In this document: one piece after another, positions 16,861 to 25,877 of the stretch
Layout of the letters: every line of letters starts with the position of its first letter
Position numbering within the stretch: position 1 is the first letter of the stretch
Source: Haladaptatus cibarius D43
GTDB lineage: Archaea; Halobacteriota; Halobacteria; Halobacteriales; Haladaptataceae
Direction: 5' to 3'
DNA length: 64,000 nt
Assembly (NCBI RefSeq): GCF_000710615.1
Contig: NZ_JDTH01000002.1
Coordinates: 1,604,082-1,668,081, forward strand
The notes under the pieces: generated by a model
Told to the model about the DNA's origin: nothing
What the model saw: the letters and a program-made list of their open reading frames with translations, nothing else
The model's database searches: none
Position numbers and translations under genes: made by a program

Positions 16861-17742
16861 TTAGTCCGCCAGCAGTTCCGCCGTTTCTTCGTCTTCGCTT
16901 TCGTCTCCGTCCGTATCTCCTGTGTCGCTTTCTGTCCCCCGAGCGTCCTGCACCCAGAGATCGCCGAACAGGTCGTCCTGTTCGAGCGTGAGAAAACTGC
17001 GATGGGCAAGAAACAGCAGTGCGAGATAGGTTTCCACCCGGGAAGGCCCGATGCCGTCGATTTCTGCGTACAGCACTTCGGTTCGCCCTGCCTCGTACTG
17101 GGAAATCAGCACTGACTGCACGTCGGCGATGACGGATTCGATGTCCTCGTCGTGGGTCGTGCCGGTCACCTCGGATTCGGTCGGTTCGTCGTCGAACCGC
17201 ATGTCGTCGCCGGAGTGATAATCGAGGGTCTGTGTTCCTCGCTGGAATCCCTGCGGCGAACCGCTGGTATCGTACGTTCTGGACTCTTTCCACCACGACC
17301 CGCGCTCTCGTTCGCGCAGGTCACGGACGAGTTCGTCCAGCGTTTCCGGATTTCCGCGGGCGTGTTTGCGGTCGAGTCGGCGCTCCATCTCGTCTTCGAG
17401 CGAATCTACGGGGTCGAAGCCGCCGTCGTCCATCGCGCCATCCATCGCCATCGGCGCTTCCCACGGTTCGAGTTCCTCTTCCTCGGGGTCGTCGTCCGCG
17501 AGGAGCGCGTCGCTTTTCATCCGGAGCAAAACACTGGCGTAAAAGAGCGCCCGTCCGGACGTTCGAAGGTCGGCCTCGTCCAATCGCGCGAGGAACTTGT
17601 CCGTCACATCAACGATATCGATGTCCCACGGTTCTATTTCGCCGTCCTCGGCGAGTTGGACGAGGAGTTCGACGGGTTCGACTTCCTCGTCGTCCGCGGT
17701 GCGCTCGTCGGGCAAACTCTCGGACGCAACTCCATCAATCAT
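16861..17742 (-). CDS. scpA: Segregation and condensation protein A
   Basis: Kleisin partner of SMC in chromosome condensation. The protein shows the kleisin N-terminal pattern VELLVQLAEDGEIEPWDIDIVDVTDKFLARLDEADLRTSG in the usual ScpA spacing, then LFYASVLLRMKSDALL and an acidic linker. It ends in a winged-helix region (EIDGIGPSRVETYLALLFLA) followed by an acidic tail. I start it at MIDGVASESL (293 residues), where the ATG overlaps the smc stop region by 8 nt, implying translational coupling. A start 15 codons further up is possible but lies inside smc. No scpB is seen nearby, as is usual in haloarchaea. Confidence 0.9.
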   Translation of the reverse strand: MIDGVASESLPDERTADDEEVEPVELLVQLAEDGEIEPWDIDIVDVTDKFLARLDEADLRTSGRALFYASVLLRMKSDALLADDDPEEEELEPWEAPMAMDGAMDDGGFDPVDSLEDEMERRLDRKHARGNPETLDELVRDLRERERGSWWKESRTYDTSGSPQGFQRGTQTLDYHSGDDMRFDDEPTESEVTGTTHDEDIESVIADVQSVLISQYEAGRTEVLYAEIDGIGPSRVETYLALLFLAHRSFLTLEQDDLFGDLWVQDARGTESDTGDTDGDESEDEETAELLAD

Positions 17743-20700
17743 CCGCGGGCACCTCCTGTTCCCCGTCAAGCCGAATGCCGGTGACACTGCTCACGTTGTT
17801 GCCCTGCATCGTCACGCCGATTGCGCGCTCGGAGCGTTCGAGCATCGCCGAGCGATGCGAGACGACGACGAACTGGGCGTCACCCGCGAGTTCGTCCACC
17901 ATCTCGCCGACGCGCTCCGCGTTGACGGCGTCCAAGAAGGCGTCCACCTCGTCCAGCGCGTAAAACGGCGCAGGATTGTATCGCTGGATGGCGAAGATGA
18001 ACGCGAGCGCAGTGAGCGATTTCTCGCCGCCGCTCATCGCGTCGAGTCGCTGAACCGGTTTGTCGCCGGGTTGCGCTTTCATCGTCAGGCCGCCGTCGAA
18101 CGGGTCGTCATCATTTTCGAGGAACAGTTCGCCCGACCCCGCCGAGAGGCGCGTGAAGATGTCCCGGAACTGCGAGTCGATGGCGTCGAAGGCCTCCATG
18201 AACGTCTCCTTTTTCTGTGATTCGTAGGAGTCGATTCGTTCGCGGATGCCGTCCCGTTCCTCAACGAGTGTCGCCTTGCGCTCTTTCAGGTCGTCCAAGT
18301 CGCTCTCGACTTCGTCGTACTCGTCGATTGCGAGCATGTTGACCGGTTCGAGCGCTTCCATCTGGCGTTCGAGTCGGTCGATGTTCTTCCGAACCTCGTC
18401 GTGGTCTGGAACGTCCTCGGGGTCGTACTCGCCGACTTCCTCGCGGAGTTCGGCGACATCCTCTTCGAGGCGGCTTGCACTCCGTTTGAGGCTTTCGAGA
18501 CGATTTTCGACCGCTTCGACTTGCGACTGCTGTTCGTCGCGTTTCTCCTTTGCCTCGGCGAGTTCCGATTTCAGTTCGGAACGCTCGTCTTTGAGTTCCG
18601 CGAGTTCGGATTCGAGTTCCTCGACGGCCTCGCGCTTCGATTCGAGAGTTTCCTCGCTGTCCTCGATTTTCCCTTCGAATTCCGAAATGCGCGCTTCCTG
18701 CTCGGCCTTCTTGTTCTGTGCAGATTCGATATCGTCGTGGAGGCTGTCGATGGCGTCTTCGGCGTACTGCTTTTCGAGTTGTAGTTCGTTCAGTTTGCCG
18801 TCCAAATCGTCCATCCGGTCTTCTAACTCGTCGATTTCGGCGCGGATTTCGTCCGCCTTGCTCGACAGTTCGGGAATCTTCGAGTCGGCGAGTTCGGCTT
18901 CGAGTTCCGAAATGTCGTCTTCGATGTCCGCGATTTCCACCTCGTGAGCCGAAATCTCGGTTTCGAGTTCCTGCATTCGGTCGTTGACCGACTCGCGTTC
19001 GTCCTGTACCTCCTCGATTTCGGCTTCGAGCGACTCCATCTTGTCCTCGATGGACGCGATTTCTTCTTCCTTGCGCTCGATGTCGTTCTCTATCGTGCGG
19101 ACTTGGTCGGTTGCGTCGGTTTGCCGGTCGCGTGCATCGTCCAATCGCTCTTCGACGCTGCGAATGGATTCCCGAACCGACTGGCGTTCTTCCTCCAACT
19201 CGTTGATTTGCCGGGCAACGCGCTCCAACTGGCCTTTGCCGGAGGCCGAAAACGAGTAGCGTGACCCGCTGGTCGAACCGCCAGTCATCGCCCCGCTCTT
19301 TTCGACCAGTTCGCCGGACAGCGTGACCAGACGGAAATCGCCCATCAGTTCGCGGGCGGTTTCCATGTCCTCCACGACCAGCGTGTCGCCGACGACGTAG
19401 GAGAAAATGCCCGAATACTCAGAATCGAAGTCGATGAGGTTGTAGGCGAAATCGACCACGCCGGGCATGTTCGGCACCGACGGCAGACGGCGATTCTGCA
19501 TCTTCGTAATCGGCAGGAACGTCGCACGACCAGCGTTTCTGCGTTTTAAGTATTCGATACAGCGCTGGCCGACGCTGTCGTCGTCCACGACGACCTGCGA
19601 CATTCGGCCGCCCGCCGCGGTTTCACAGGCGGTGGCGTACTGCTGGCCGACGCTTCCGAGTTGGGCAATCGTCCCGTGAACGCCGTCCAGACCGCCGTTT
19701 AAAATCGTGGAGACGGCCCGGCCATACGATGAATCGCCGCTCTCTTGCGCGCGAGCGTCGAGTTCGGCGTACTTCTGCTGTTTCGACTGTAACTTCTTCT
19801 CGACCGAATCGAGGTCGGATTGGAGTTCCCGCTTTTCGGCTTTCAAGTCGTCCACCACGTCGCCGATTTGGTTGGCATTCCGCTCGGCTTTCAGCAGTTC
19901 GTCCGCGAGGTCGTCCAGTTCGGTTTCGATGTCCAGAATTCGTTCTTGGGCCGAATCGAGTTCGGTCTGTTTTTCGTCCACCGCGTCGGCGCGTCGTCTG
20001 GCCTCGTCCAACAGGCGGTCTTTCTCGCGCTGGCGCTCGTTTTTCGCGCTCTTTTCGTCTTCGAGCGCGTCCTTTTTCTCGGCGAGGTCGGCTTTCACCT
20101 CGTCGTATTCCGTATCGACGTTGTCGATTTCGTCCTCGATTTCGGCGAATTCGGATTCCTTCGTACCGATTTCTCCTTTGACCGAGGCCTTCTCTATTTT
20201 GATGTCGCGGATGTCGCCGTCTAGTTCATCGACCGTTTCTTGCTTGCGGTCGATTTCCACGAACGCCTGCCGCCTGCGGTTTTCCGCGTCCTGAATCTTT
20301 GCTTCCGCGGATTCGATTTTGTCTTCGAGGCGCGAAATTTCGCCCTTGACTTCCTCGATTTCGCTCTTGATGGCGAGTTGTTCGTCCTCGCCTTTGCGCT
20401 CGATTTCCGTGTTGAGTTCTTCCAGTTGGTCTTCCAGACGGACGACTTTGCCCTGTCGTTCGTCCAGTTCGCGCTGGAGGGAGACGAGTTCGTCTTTCCT
20501 GCTCTCGATGTCGTCTTGGGTGTTTTCGAGGTCAGCCCGCTTCTCTTCCAGCTCTGCGGCCTTCAGATAGCCTTCGTACTCTTCTTTTTCCTCGCGGAGT
20601 CCCTTGTATTCGAGCGCGGTTTCCCGCTCGTCGCGCAGTTGGTCGAGTCGGTCGTCTTTCTCCTCGATGCGGAGTTCGGCCTCTTCGACGCGGTCTTTGA

Positions 20701-21313
20701 CGACTTCGAGTTCTTCGAGTGCGGCATCTTTTTTCGCGTCGAACTCCGCGACACCAGCGATTTCGTCGATGATTTCGCGACGCTCGTAGGGCGTCATGTT
20801 GATGATGCCGGTCACGTCGCCCTGCATGACGACGTTGTAGCCTTCCGGCGTCACGCCCGCCTGTGCCAGCAAATCCTGAATGTCGGAGAGGTTGACCGAC
20901 CGCTCGTTCAGGTAGTAGTAGGAGTAGTAGTTGTCCTCGGTCTGTTTCACCCGACGTTTGATGGTGATTTCGTCGGTGTCCCCGACGTTGTCCGTCCCGG
21001 CGGCGTTGACGACCTGTGTTCTGTCGAGTGTTCCGTCGGAGTTGTCCAGAATGACCTCGACGGAGGCTTCGAGCGGGCCGTTTTTCGCGCCCTCATCCTC
21101 GTCGTGGCCGGGGTTGTAAATCAGATCGGTCAGTTTCTCGGCGCGAATGCCCCGCGTTCTGGCCAGTCCGAGCGCGAACAGGACGCTGTCGATGATGTTG
21201 CTCTTGCCGGAACCGTTCGGCCCGGTGACCACGGTGAAGTCCTCGTAAAACGGGATTTCGGTCTTCCGGCCGAAGCTCTTGAACTTATCGAGGACGAGCT
21301 TTTTGATGTGCAT
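17735..21313 (-). CDS. smc: Chromosome segregation ATPase SMC
   Basis: Full-length 1192-residue SMC. The N-terminal head has Walker A GPNGSGKSN (31-39), followed by the first coiled coil. The hinge is at about 510-680 (GVHGTIAQLGSVGQQYATA; GGSTSGSRYSFSASGKG), followed by the second coil, and the C-terminal head has signature SGGEKS (1094-1099) and Walker B FYALDEVDA (about 1117-1125). It forms the ring that organises the chromosome, with ScpA translated from the overlapping downstream gene. The 80-residue coiled-coil gene lies 26 nt upstream in the same direction, giving a three-gene operon. Confidence 0.97.
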   Translation of the reverse strand: MHIKKLVLDKFKSFGRKTEIPFYEDFTVVTGPNGSGKSNIIDSVLFALGLARTRGIRAEKLTDLIYNPGHDEDEGAKNGPLEASVEVILDNSDGTLDRTQVVNAAGTDNVGDTDEITIKRRVKQTEDNYYSYYYLNERSVNLSDIQDLLAQAGVTPEGYNVVMQGDVTGIINMTPYERREIIDEIAGVAEFDAKKDAALEELEVVKDRVEEAELRIEEKDDRLDQLRDERETALEYKGLREEKEEYEGYLKAAELEEKRADLENTQDDIESRKDELVSLQRELDERQGKVVRLEDQLEELNTEIERKGEDEQLAIKSEIEEVKGEISRLEDKIESAEAKIQDAENRRRQAFVEIDRKQETVDELDGDIRDIKIEKASVKGEIGTKESEFAEIEDEIDNVDTEYDEVKADLAEKKDALEDEKSAKNERQREKDRLLDEARRRADAVDEKQTELDSAQERILDIETELDDLADELLKAERNANQIGDVVDDLKAEKRELQSDLDSVEKKLQSKQQKYAELDARAQESGDSSYGRAVSTILNGGLDGVHGTIAQLGSVGQQYATACETAAGGRMSQVVVDDDSVGQRCIEYLKRRNAGRATFLPITKMQNRRLPSVPNMPGVVDFAYNLIDFDSEYSGIFSYVVGDTLVVEDMETARELMGDFRLVTLSGELVEKSGAMTGGSTSGSRYSFSASGKGQLERVARQINELEEERQSVRESIRSVEERLDDARDRQTDATDQVRTIENDIERKEEEIASIEDKMESLEAEIEEVQDERESVNDRMQELETEISAHEVEIADIEDDISELEAELADSKIPELSSKADEIRAEIDELEDRMDDLDGKLNELQLEKQYAEDAIDSLHDDIESAQNKKAEQEARISEFEGKIEDSEETLESKREAVEELESELAELKDERSELKSELAEAKEKRDEQQSQVEAVENRLESLKRSASRLEEDVAELREEVGEYDPEDVPDHDEVRKNIDRLERQMEALEPVNMLAIDEYDEVESDLDDLKERKATLVEERDGIRERIDSYESQKKETFMEAFDAIDSQFRDIFTRLSAGSGELFLENDDDPFDGGLTMKAQPGDKPVQRLDAMSGGEKSLTALAFIFAIQRYNPAPFYALDEVDAFLDAVNAERVGEMVDELAGDAQFVVVSHRSAMLERSERAIGVTMQGNNVSSVTGIRLDGEQEVPADD

Positions 21314-21339
21314 GGGTTGCTCGTAGGAGAGGGTAGCCC

Positions 21340-21582
21340 CTACGCCACGATGATGTCGTCGCCCAGTCCGGACGTACCCTCGTCGTTATCGTCTGTTTCG
21401 TCCTTGGACTCCTCGGTTTTAGCCTCTTCGACCTCGGTCGATTCGTTCGATTCCTGCTCGGCCTCCAACTCGCGGAGTCGCTGATTGGCGTCCACGAGTT
21501 CCTCCGTCAGTCCGCGAATCGTCGCATCGAGTTCTTCGACCCGCGATTCCAAGTTTGCGATTCGGTCGCGCTGGCTAGTCAT
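21340..21582 (-). CDS. Small coiled-coil protein, first gene of the smc operon
   Basis: An 80-residue protein. Residues 5-45 have a clean heptad pattern (IANLESRVEELDATIRGLTE, then ELVDANQRLRELEAE), followed by an extremely acidic tail with Glu/Asp/Ser repeats and a final hydrophobic GLGDDIIVA. It resembles the haloarchaeal DUF7518 family, which I recall only as uncharacterised. Position 26 nt before smc in the same direction suggests a function tied to SMC-ScpA, for example as a coiled-coil partner; this is inference from context only. Confidence 0.75.
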   Translation of the reverse strand: MTSQRDRIANLESRVEELDATIRGLTEELVDANQRLRELEAEQESNESTEVEEAKTEESKDETDDNDEGTSGLGDDIIVA

Positions 21583-21738
21583 ATCACGTATGCGTCACGG
21601 TTTCCTCATAAAGGTGCGTCAGACATGCGGCAGACACGGGCGAAATACGGGTCGAGCTACTACATTTTCCTCCGAACTATCGAACTTCGAGAACGGATAC
21701 ACAAAACATATTATCGTGGACGAGTGGAAACGAACGAG

Positions 21739-22278
21739 ATGGGGAGAGACAACTGGACACGACGCTCAGCCCTCCGGTACTTCGGTTTGGGCATCGCCGC
21801 GCTCGGTGGGTGTGTGTCGGGCGAAAGCGACCAACAAGCCGAACAAAACGGAAAATCGGATGACGAGACGGGGACGACAGAAACTGAGACGGAAACGACT
21901 TCGGACGAGACAGGAGATTCGGACGAAACGGAAGACTCGAACACCGAAGACGGAGTTAGCCCGTCCGACACGCACCCGGTTCTGTTGGCAGTCAGCAGTT
22001 ACGCAAGCAGTGAGCACACGGTGACGGTGACGGCAACGGAGGGAAGGTCGTCGGTGCTGGACGAAACCATCACGCTTCCGATAAACGACGCGGTGACGTT
22101 CGAGGACGCACTGGCCGTTCCGAGTCAGGGTTCCGTGGAGTACGAAATCAGCGTCTCGATACAGGGTGGCACGACGGCGACGGAGACGTTCACAATAAAG
22201 AGCAGTCACGACGTGCACGGGATTTCGGCGGTCGTCATGTCCGTGGACAACATCCGTTGGGGAACGAACGCCCACTGA
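21739..22278 (+). CDS. Tat-exported lipoprotein
   Basis: A 179-residue protein. The signal MGRDNWTRRSALRYFGLG carries the twin-arginine motif, and the hydrophobic stretch ends in a lipobox, AALGGC, so it is folded inside, exported by Tat and lipid-anchored outside. A long Glu/Thr/Asp/Ser linker (about 36-75) leads to a beta-rich domain of about 100 residues (VLLAVSSYASSEHTVTVTAT, VEYEISVSIQGG) that looks Ig-like. Start chosen at the ATG that places RR at residues 8-9; a TATA-like CATATTAT lies about 30 nt upstream. Function unknown. Confidence 0.8.
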   Translation: MGRDNWTRRSALRYFGLGIAALGGCVSGESDQQAEQNGKSDDETGTTETETETTSDETGDSDETEDSNTEDGVSPSDTHPVLLAVSSYASSEHTVTVTATEGRSSVLDETITLPINDAVTFEDALAVPSQGSVEYEISVSIQGGTTATETFTIKSSHDVHGISAVVMSVDNIRWGTNAH

Positions 22279-22324
22279 ACGCCGACTGTTGGACTCATTC
22301 CCGCGATACGACCCATCCCGTAGG

Positions 22325-22332
22325 TTTTTAAC
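22325..22332 (+). promoter_or_regulatory. TATA-like box for gatB
   Basis: TTTTTAAC is centred 28 nt before the ATG at 22357, a leaderless spacing that also supports that ATG over the upstream TTG. Confidence 0.6.
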
Positions 22333-22356
22333 TTGTACCGAACCAACCAGTTAGCA

Positions 22357-23874
22357 ATGACTGCTCAGGCTGTCCAAGAGGGCGAACACGTGGCCGTTAT
22401 CGGCCTCGAAATCCACGTCCAACTGGAGACGGATACGAAGATTTTCTGCGGTTGTTCGACCAACCAAGACGACCCCGAACCGAACACCTACACCTGCCCG
22501 GTCTGTCTCGGCCTTCCGGGTGCTCTCCCGGTGCTGAACGAGGCGGCCGTCGAATTCGCCGTCAAAGTCGGCAAAGCTATCGACGCCGATATTCCGGAAG
22601 AAACCCGCTTCCACAGAAAGAACTACTTCTACCCCGACCTGCCGAAGGGTTTCCAGATTACGCAGTACGACGCCCCGATTTGTCAAGACGGGAAATTGGA
22701 GTTCCGGCACAAAGGCGAAACCCGAACCGTCGGTATCCACCGCGCGCACTTAGAAGAAGACCCCGGCAGTCTCCGACACGTCCGCGACGGCAGTGGAAAC
22801 ATTGACACCCGAACTACCGGCATCGACCGTGCGGATTACACGTTGGTCAACTACAACCGCGCCGGGACGCCCTTGATGGAAATCGTCACCGACCCCGATT
22901 TCCGCAAACCGGGCGAAGCGGTTACCTTCCTCGAAAAACTGGAGGAGGTACTCGAATATCTCGGCATCTTCGATTCGACCCGCGACGGCAGTCTGCGCGT
23001 TGACGCAAACCTCTCGCTGGTTCCCGGCGAGGACGTAGACGGCGACGGGACGATTTCCGACGAGGTGCTGGCGGACGCGAACCGAACCGAAGTGAAGAAT
23101 ATCTCCAGTCACAAGGGCGCAGAAAGCGCGCTCGCCTACGAGGAGAGTCGCCAGCGGAATCTCATTCGGCGTGGAAAGGCGGTCGAGCAGGAGACGCGCC
23201 ACTTCAACGAAACCCACGGCTCGACCGTCTCGATGCGCTCGAAGGAAGAGGAGAAAGATTACCGCTACTTCGCCGAAGCAGACCTGCCACCGCTCCAAGT
23301 CAGTGACTGGAAGGAGCGACTCGAAATTCCGGAACTGCCCGACGCCCGCCGAGAGCGATTCCGCGACGAGTACGACCTGAGCAAGGAAGCCGCGAGCAAA
23401 CTCACCTCCAGCAAGCAAGTCGCAGACTTCTACGAGGAGGTAGCCGAGGAGTTCGACCCCGACCTCGCCGCGGCGTGGGTCGCCGACAGTCTCCTCGGAG
23501 AACTCAACTACCGCGACATGGAAATCACGGATGTCGAAGACCGACTGGGCGAGTTCAAGACCCTCATCCGTCTCGTCGCCGAAGACGAGATTACGGCCAA
23601 AAACGCCGAAGAAACCGTCCTGCGTGAGATGCTGGACGAGGGCGACGACCCCGAAACAGTCATCGACCGGGAGGGACTCGGCAAGGCAGATTCGGGCGAA
23701 GTCGAACAGGCAGTCGAGGAGGCTATCGAGGAGAACCCGGACACGGTGGAGGACTACCACGCCGGAGAGGGCGGCGCAATCAACTTCCTCGTTGGACAGG
23801 TCATGCAGAAAACCGGCGGGAGTGCCGACCCCGGTTCCGTGAATGGCATGCTTCGGGAGCAACTGGACGAGTAA
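22357..23874 (+). CDS. gatB: Asp-tRNA(Asn)/Glu-tRNA(Gln) amidotransferase subunit B
   Basis: The 505-residue GatB kinase/tRNA-binding subunit of GatCAB, which amidates mischarged Glu-tRNA(Gln) and/or Asp-tRNA(Asn). It shows VIGLEIHVQLET at the start, the zinc-site cysteines (FCGCS, YTCPVCLGLPGALPVLN), RKNYFYPDLPKGFQITQYD, the GIHRAHLEEDPG block and the C-terminal YqeY-like tail (GGAINFLVGQVMQKTGG). GatA and GatC are not in this window. An AspRS gene lies 10 kb away; whether that enzyme is non-discriminating is not decided here. Confidence 0.97.
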   Translation: MTAQAVQEGEHVAVIGLEIHVQLETDTKIFCGCSTNQDDPEPNTYTCPVCLGLPGALPVLNEAAVEFAVKVGKAIDADIPEETRFHRKNYFYPDLPKGFQITQYDAPICQDGKLEFRHKGETRTVGIHRAHLEEDPGSLRHVRDGSGNIDTRTTGIDRADYTLVNYNRAGTPLMEIVTDPDFRKPGEAVTFLEKLEEVLEYLGIFDSTRDGSLRVDANLSLVPGEDVDGDGTISDEVLADANRTEVKNISSHKGAESALAYEESRQRNLIRRGKAVEQETRHFNETHGSTVSMRSKEEEKDYRYFAEADLPPLQVSDWKERLEIPELPDARRERFRDEYDLSKEAASKLTSSKQVADFYEEVAEEFDPDLAAAWVADSLLGELNYRDMEITDVEDRLGEFKTLIRLVAEDEITAKNAEETVLREMLDEGDDPETVIDREGLGKADSGEVEQAVEEAIEENPDTVEDYHAGEGGAINFLVGQVMQKTGGSADPGSVNGMLREQLDE

Positions 23875-23964
23875 GGCGAGTAGACGGCTTTGCAAAGTCG
23901 GACGATGATTTAATTCTGTTTTCAACTCGAACCATTTTTCACGGGTTTCAGTGATTGTGATTCT

Positions 23965-24978
23965 ATGACAAACCCCGTGAATTCGGAACACGACGAGAGC
24001 CTCGAACGCGAGTTAGCCGCCAACTACCAGTGCTACAGCCTCACCGGAAGTCATCACGAAATCGGCGTCGAGACAGCCAAACGAAGCGAGTCTGTCATCG
24101 AATCGGGAACGAAATTGACTGACGAAGCGCGCGAGGTGGCCGAAGAATCCAGAGAAATCACCGAATCCGTGTTTCCGGAAGCGGTCGAAGAATTTCGAGG
24201 CTACGCCGACGCCCTCGATTTGACCGACGACGAGTGGTTGTGGCAGTTCGCGCCGGGTGTGCAGGGTGGATGCAGTGCGGTTGCAGTAGAAACGGAGGAT
24301 GGCTTCATCATCGGACGAAACTACGATTTCTTCTACTTCGAGTCTCGACGCCACTTGATTCATACGAATCCGGACGATGGCTTTGCCCACGTCGGAACCC
24401 ACGAGGGACTCATCGGCGGGCGGTTCGACGGCCTGAACGAAGCAGGACTGTTCGTGGAGTTCAATGGTGCTGGCGAACCCGACGATTCCCGTGTCGGAAT
24501 GCCGTTCCACCTCGTGGTTCGCTATCTGCTGGAGAACTGTGAAACCGCGACGGAGGCCCGCGATACCTTGTGCGACCTGCCACTGCGCGAATCGAAAAGC
24601 TACCTGCTCGCGGACGAAAGTTCGGCGTTCGTCGTGGAAGCACACCCAGAAGAAACTGCGGTCAGAGAACCAGAAGACGGCGTCCTCGTCGCTACGAATC
24701 ACTTCGTCCATCCCGCAATGCAGGAGTACGAACCGGCGTGGGACAACTCCGTCCGGCGACGGGAGACGTTGCGAGGGTTGGCCGAAATTTCAGAACCGAC
24801 TGCGAAGGACGTACAAACCCGTCTCCGCGACCACGAGGCACCGGTTTGTGGCCACGAAGACGGACTCGCAACGTTTTGGTCGTGTATCGCCGACCCTGCG
24901 GCGGGACGCGTTTCCTATGCACTCGGCGCGCCGTGTCGAAACGAATACGTCTGGACGATTTCCCCCGGAGAAGAGTGA
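23965..24978 (+). CDS. C45 autoproteolytic acyltransferase/hydrolase
   Basis: A 337-residue N-terminal-nucleophile hydrolase of the acyl-CoA:6-aminopenicillanate acyltransferase (C45) type. The predicted nucleophile is Cys103 in GVQGGCSAVAVETEDG, exposed by self-cleavage before the Cys. GRNYDFFYFESRRHL, GTHEGLIGGRFDGLNEAGLF and LVATNHFVHPAM match the family's core strands. The pro-region is residues 1-102. No signal peptide is present, so it is cytoplasmic. Substrates of archaeal members are unknown; amide or thioester acyl groups are likely. Confidence 0.85.
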   Translation: MTNPVNSEHDESLERELAANYQCYSLTGSHHEIGVETAKRSESVIESGTKLTDEAREVAEESREITESVFPEAVEEFRGYADALDLTDDEWLWQFAPGVQGGCSAVAVETEDGFIIGRNYDFFYFESRRHLIHTNPDDGFAHVGTHEGLIGGRFDGLNEAGLFVEFNGAGEPDDSRVGMPFHLVVRYLLENCETATEARDTLCDLPLRESKSYLLADESSAFVVEAHPEETAVREPEDGVLVATNHFVHPAMQEYEPAWDNSVRRRETLRGLAEISEPTAKDVQTRLRDHEAPVCGHEDGLATFWSCIADPAAGRVSYALGAPCRNEYVWTISPGEE

Positions 24979-25119
24979 GTGCGGAGGAACTCCCAAAACG
25001 AGGGTCGCATCGTCGAACGCGATTCCAAACTGGTTTGAGTTTCCATACTAGTTTATTGATTTATTATTTTTCTCTTCGAAAAAATATATTGCACTCTGTG
25101 CGCGTGGAATAAATGCACC

Positions 25120-25830
25120 ATGCCATCCAGACGTGACATACTCAAGAAAGTCAGTACAGCAGGAGCGACAGCAATCACGGTGACGGGACTGTCCGGGTCT
25201 GCATCCGCCGCACCCGGTTCCATTCCGTCGCATTATCTCGATCAGTATCAGGCGACCGGTGCCAACTACGGTATCGACTGGACGTACCTCGCGGGCGTCG
25301 GCTGGATAGAAACCCAGCACGGCCAGTACGAGCCCGGTTGCGACGAGTCGTCGGCGGGCGCACGTGGTCCGATGCAGTTCATGCCCGCGACGTGGGACGC
25401 CTACGGCGTTGACGGTAATGGCGACGGCTATGCGAATATCTGCGACTATCAGGACGCGATTCCAGCCGCCGCAAACTACCTGACGGCCTCTGGCGCGCCG
25501 GAGAACTGGGACGACGCGCTGTACGCCTACAACCACAGTTGGAGCTACGTCAACGACGTGAAAGACACCGCCGCCTACTACCGCAACCAGTACGGTGGAG
25601 GTGGCGGTGGTGGGTTTGCCGACGGCGACCGAATTACGCCGACTGCCAACCTGAACACCCGTGAACAGCCCGGAACCGGCCAGCCAATCGTCGCCACGAT
25701 TTCGCCCGGCGAAGTCGGCGAAATCATGAACGGCCCGACCACGAAGGGCGGCTACACGTGGTGGGGCGTCCACTGGCTCGACCGGAACGTGTGGGGTTGG
25801 TCGGTCGAGCAGTACCTCACCGACGCATAG
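25120..25830 (+). CDS. Tat-secreted lytic transglycosylase-like protein with SH3b domain
   Basis: A 236-residue secreted protein. The Tat signal is MPSRRDILKKVSTAG with an AXA site at ASA-AP (about 30). The lysozyme-like domain (about 35-150) carries the catalytic Glu64 in AGVGWIETQHG, GARGPMQFMPATWDAYGV, DGNGDGYANICDYQDAIPA and AYNHSWSYV, which are the MltB/SLT motifs in order. A Gly linker leads to a bacterial-type SH3 domain (about 168-236; ANLNTREQPGTGQPI, WWGVHWLDRNVWGW). Bacterial versions cleave the MurNAc-GlcNAc bond of peptidoglycan, which haloarchaea lack, so the target is probably outside the cell. The upstream gap is AT-rich with several TATA candidates. Confidence 0.87.
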   Translation: MPSRRDILKKVSTAGATAITVTGLSGSASAAPGSIPSHYLDQYQATGANYGIDWTYLAGVGWIETQHGQYEPGCDESSAGARGPMQFMPATWDAYGVDGNGDGYANICDYQDAIPAAANYLTASGAPENWDDALYAYNHSWSYVNDVKDTAAYYRNQYGGGGGGGFADGDRITPTANLNTREQPGTGQPIVATISPGEVGEIMNGPTTKGGYTWWGVHWLDRNVWGWSVEQYLTDA

Positions 25831-25877
25831 ACGGCCAGTTCATCGTTTTTCGGCGGATAGAAGTAATTTCGTTCGTG

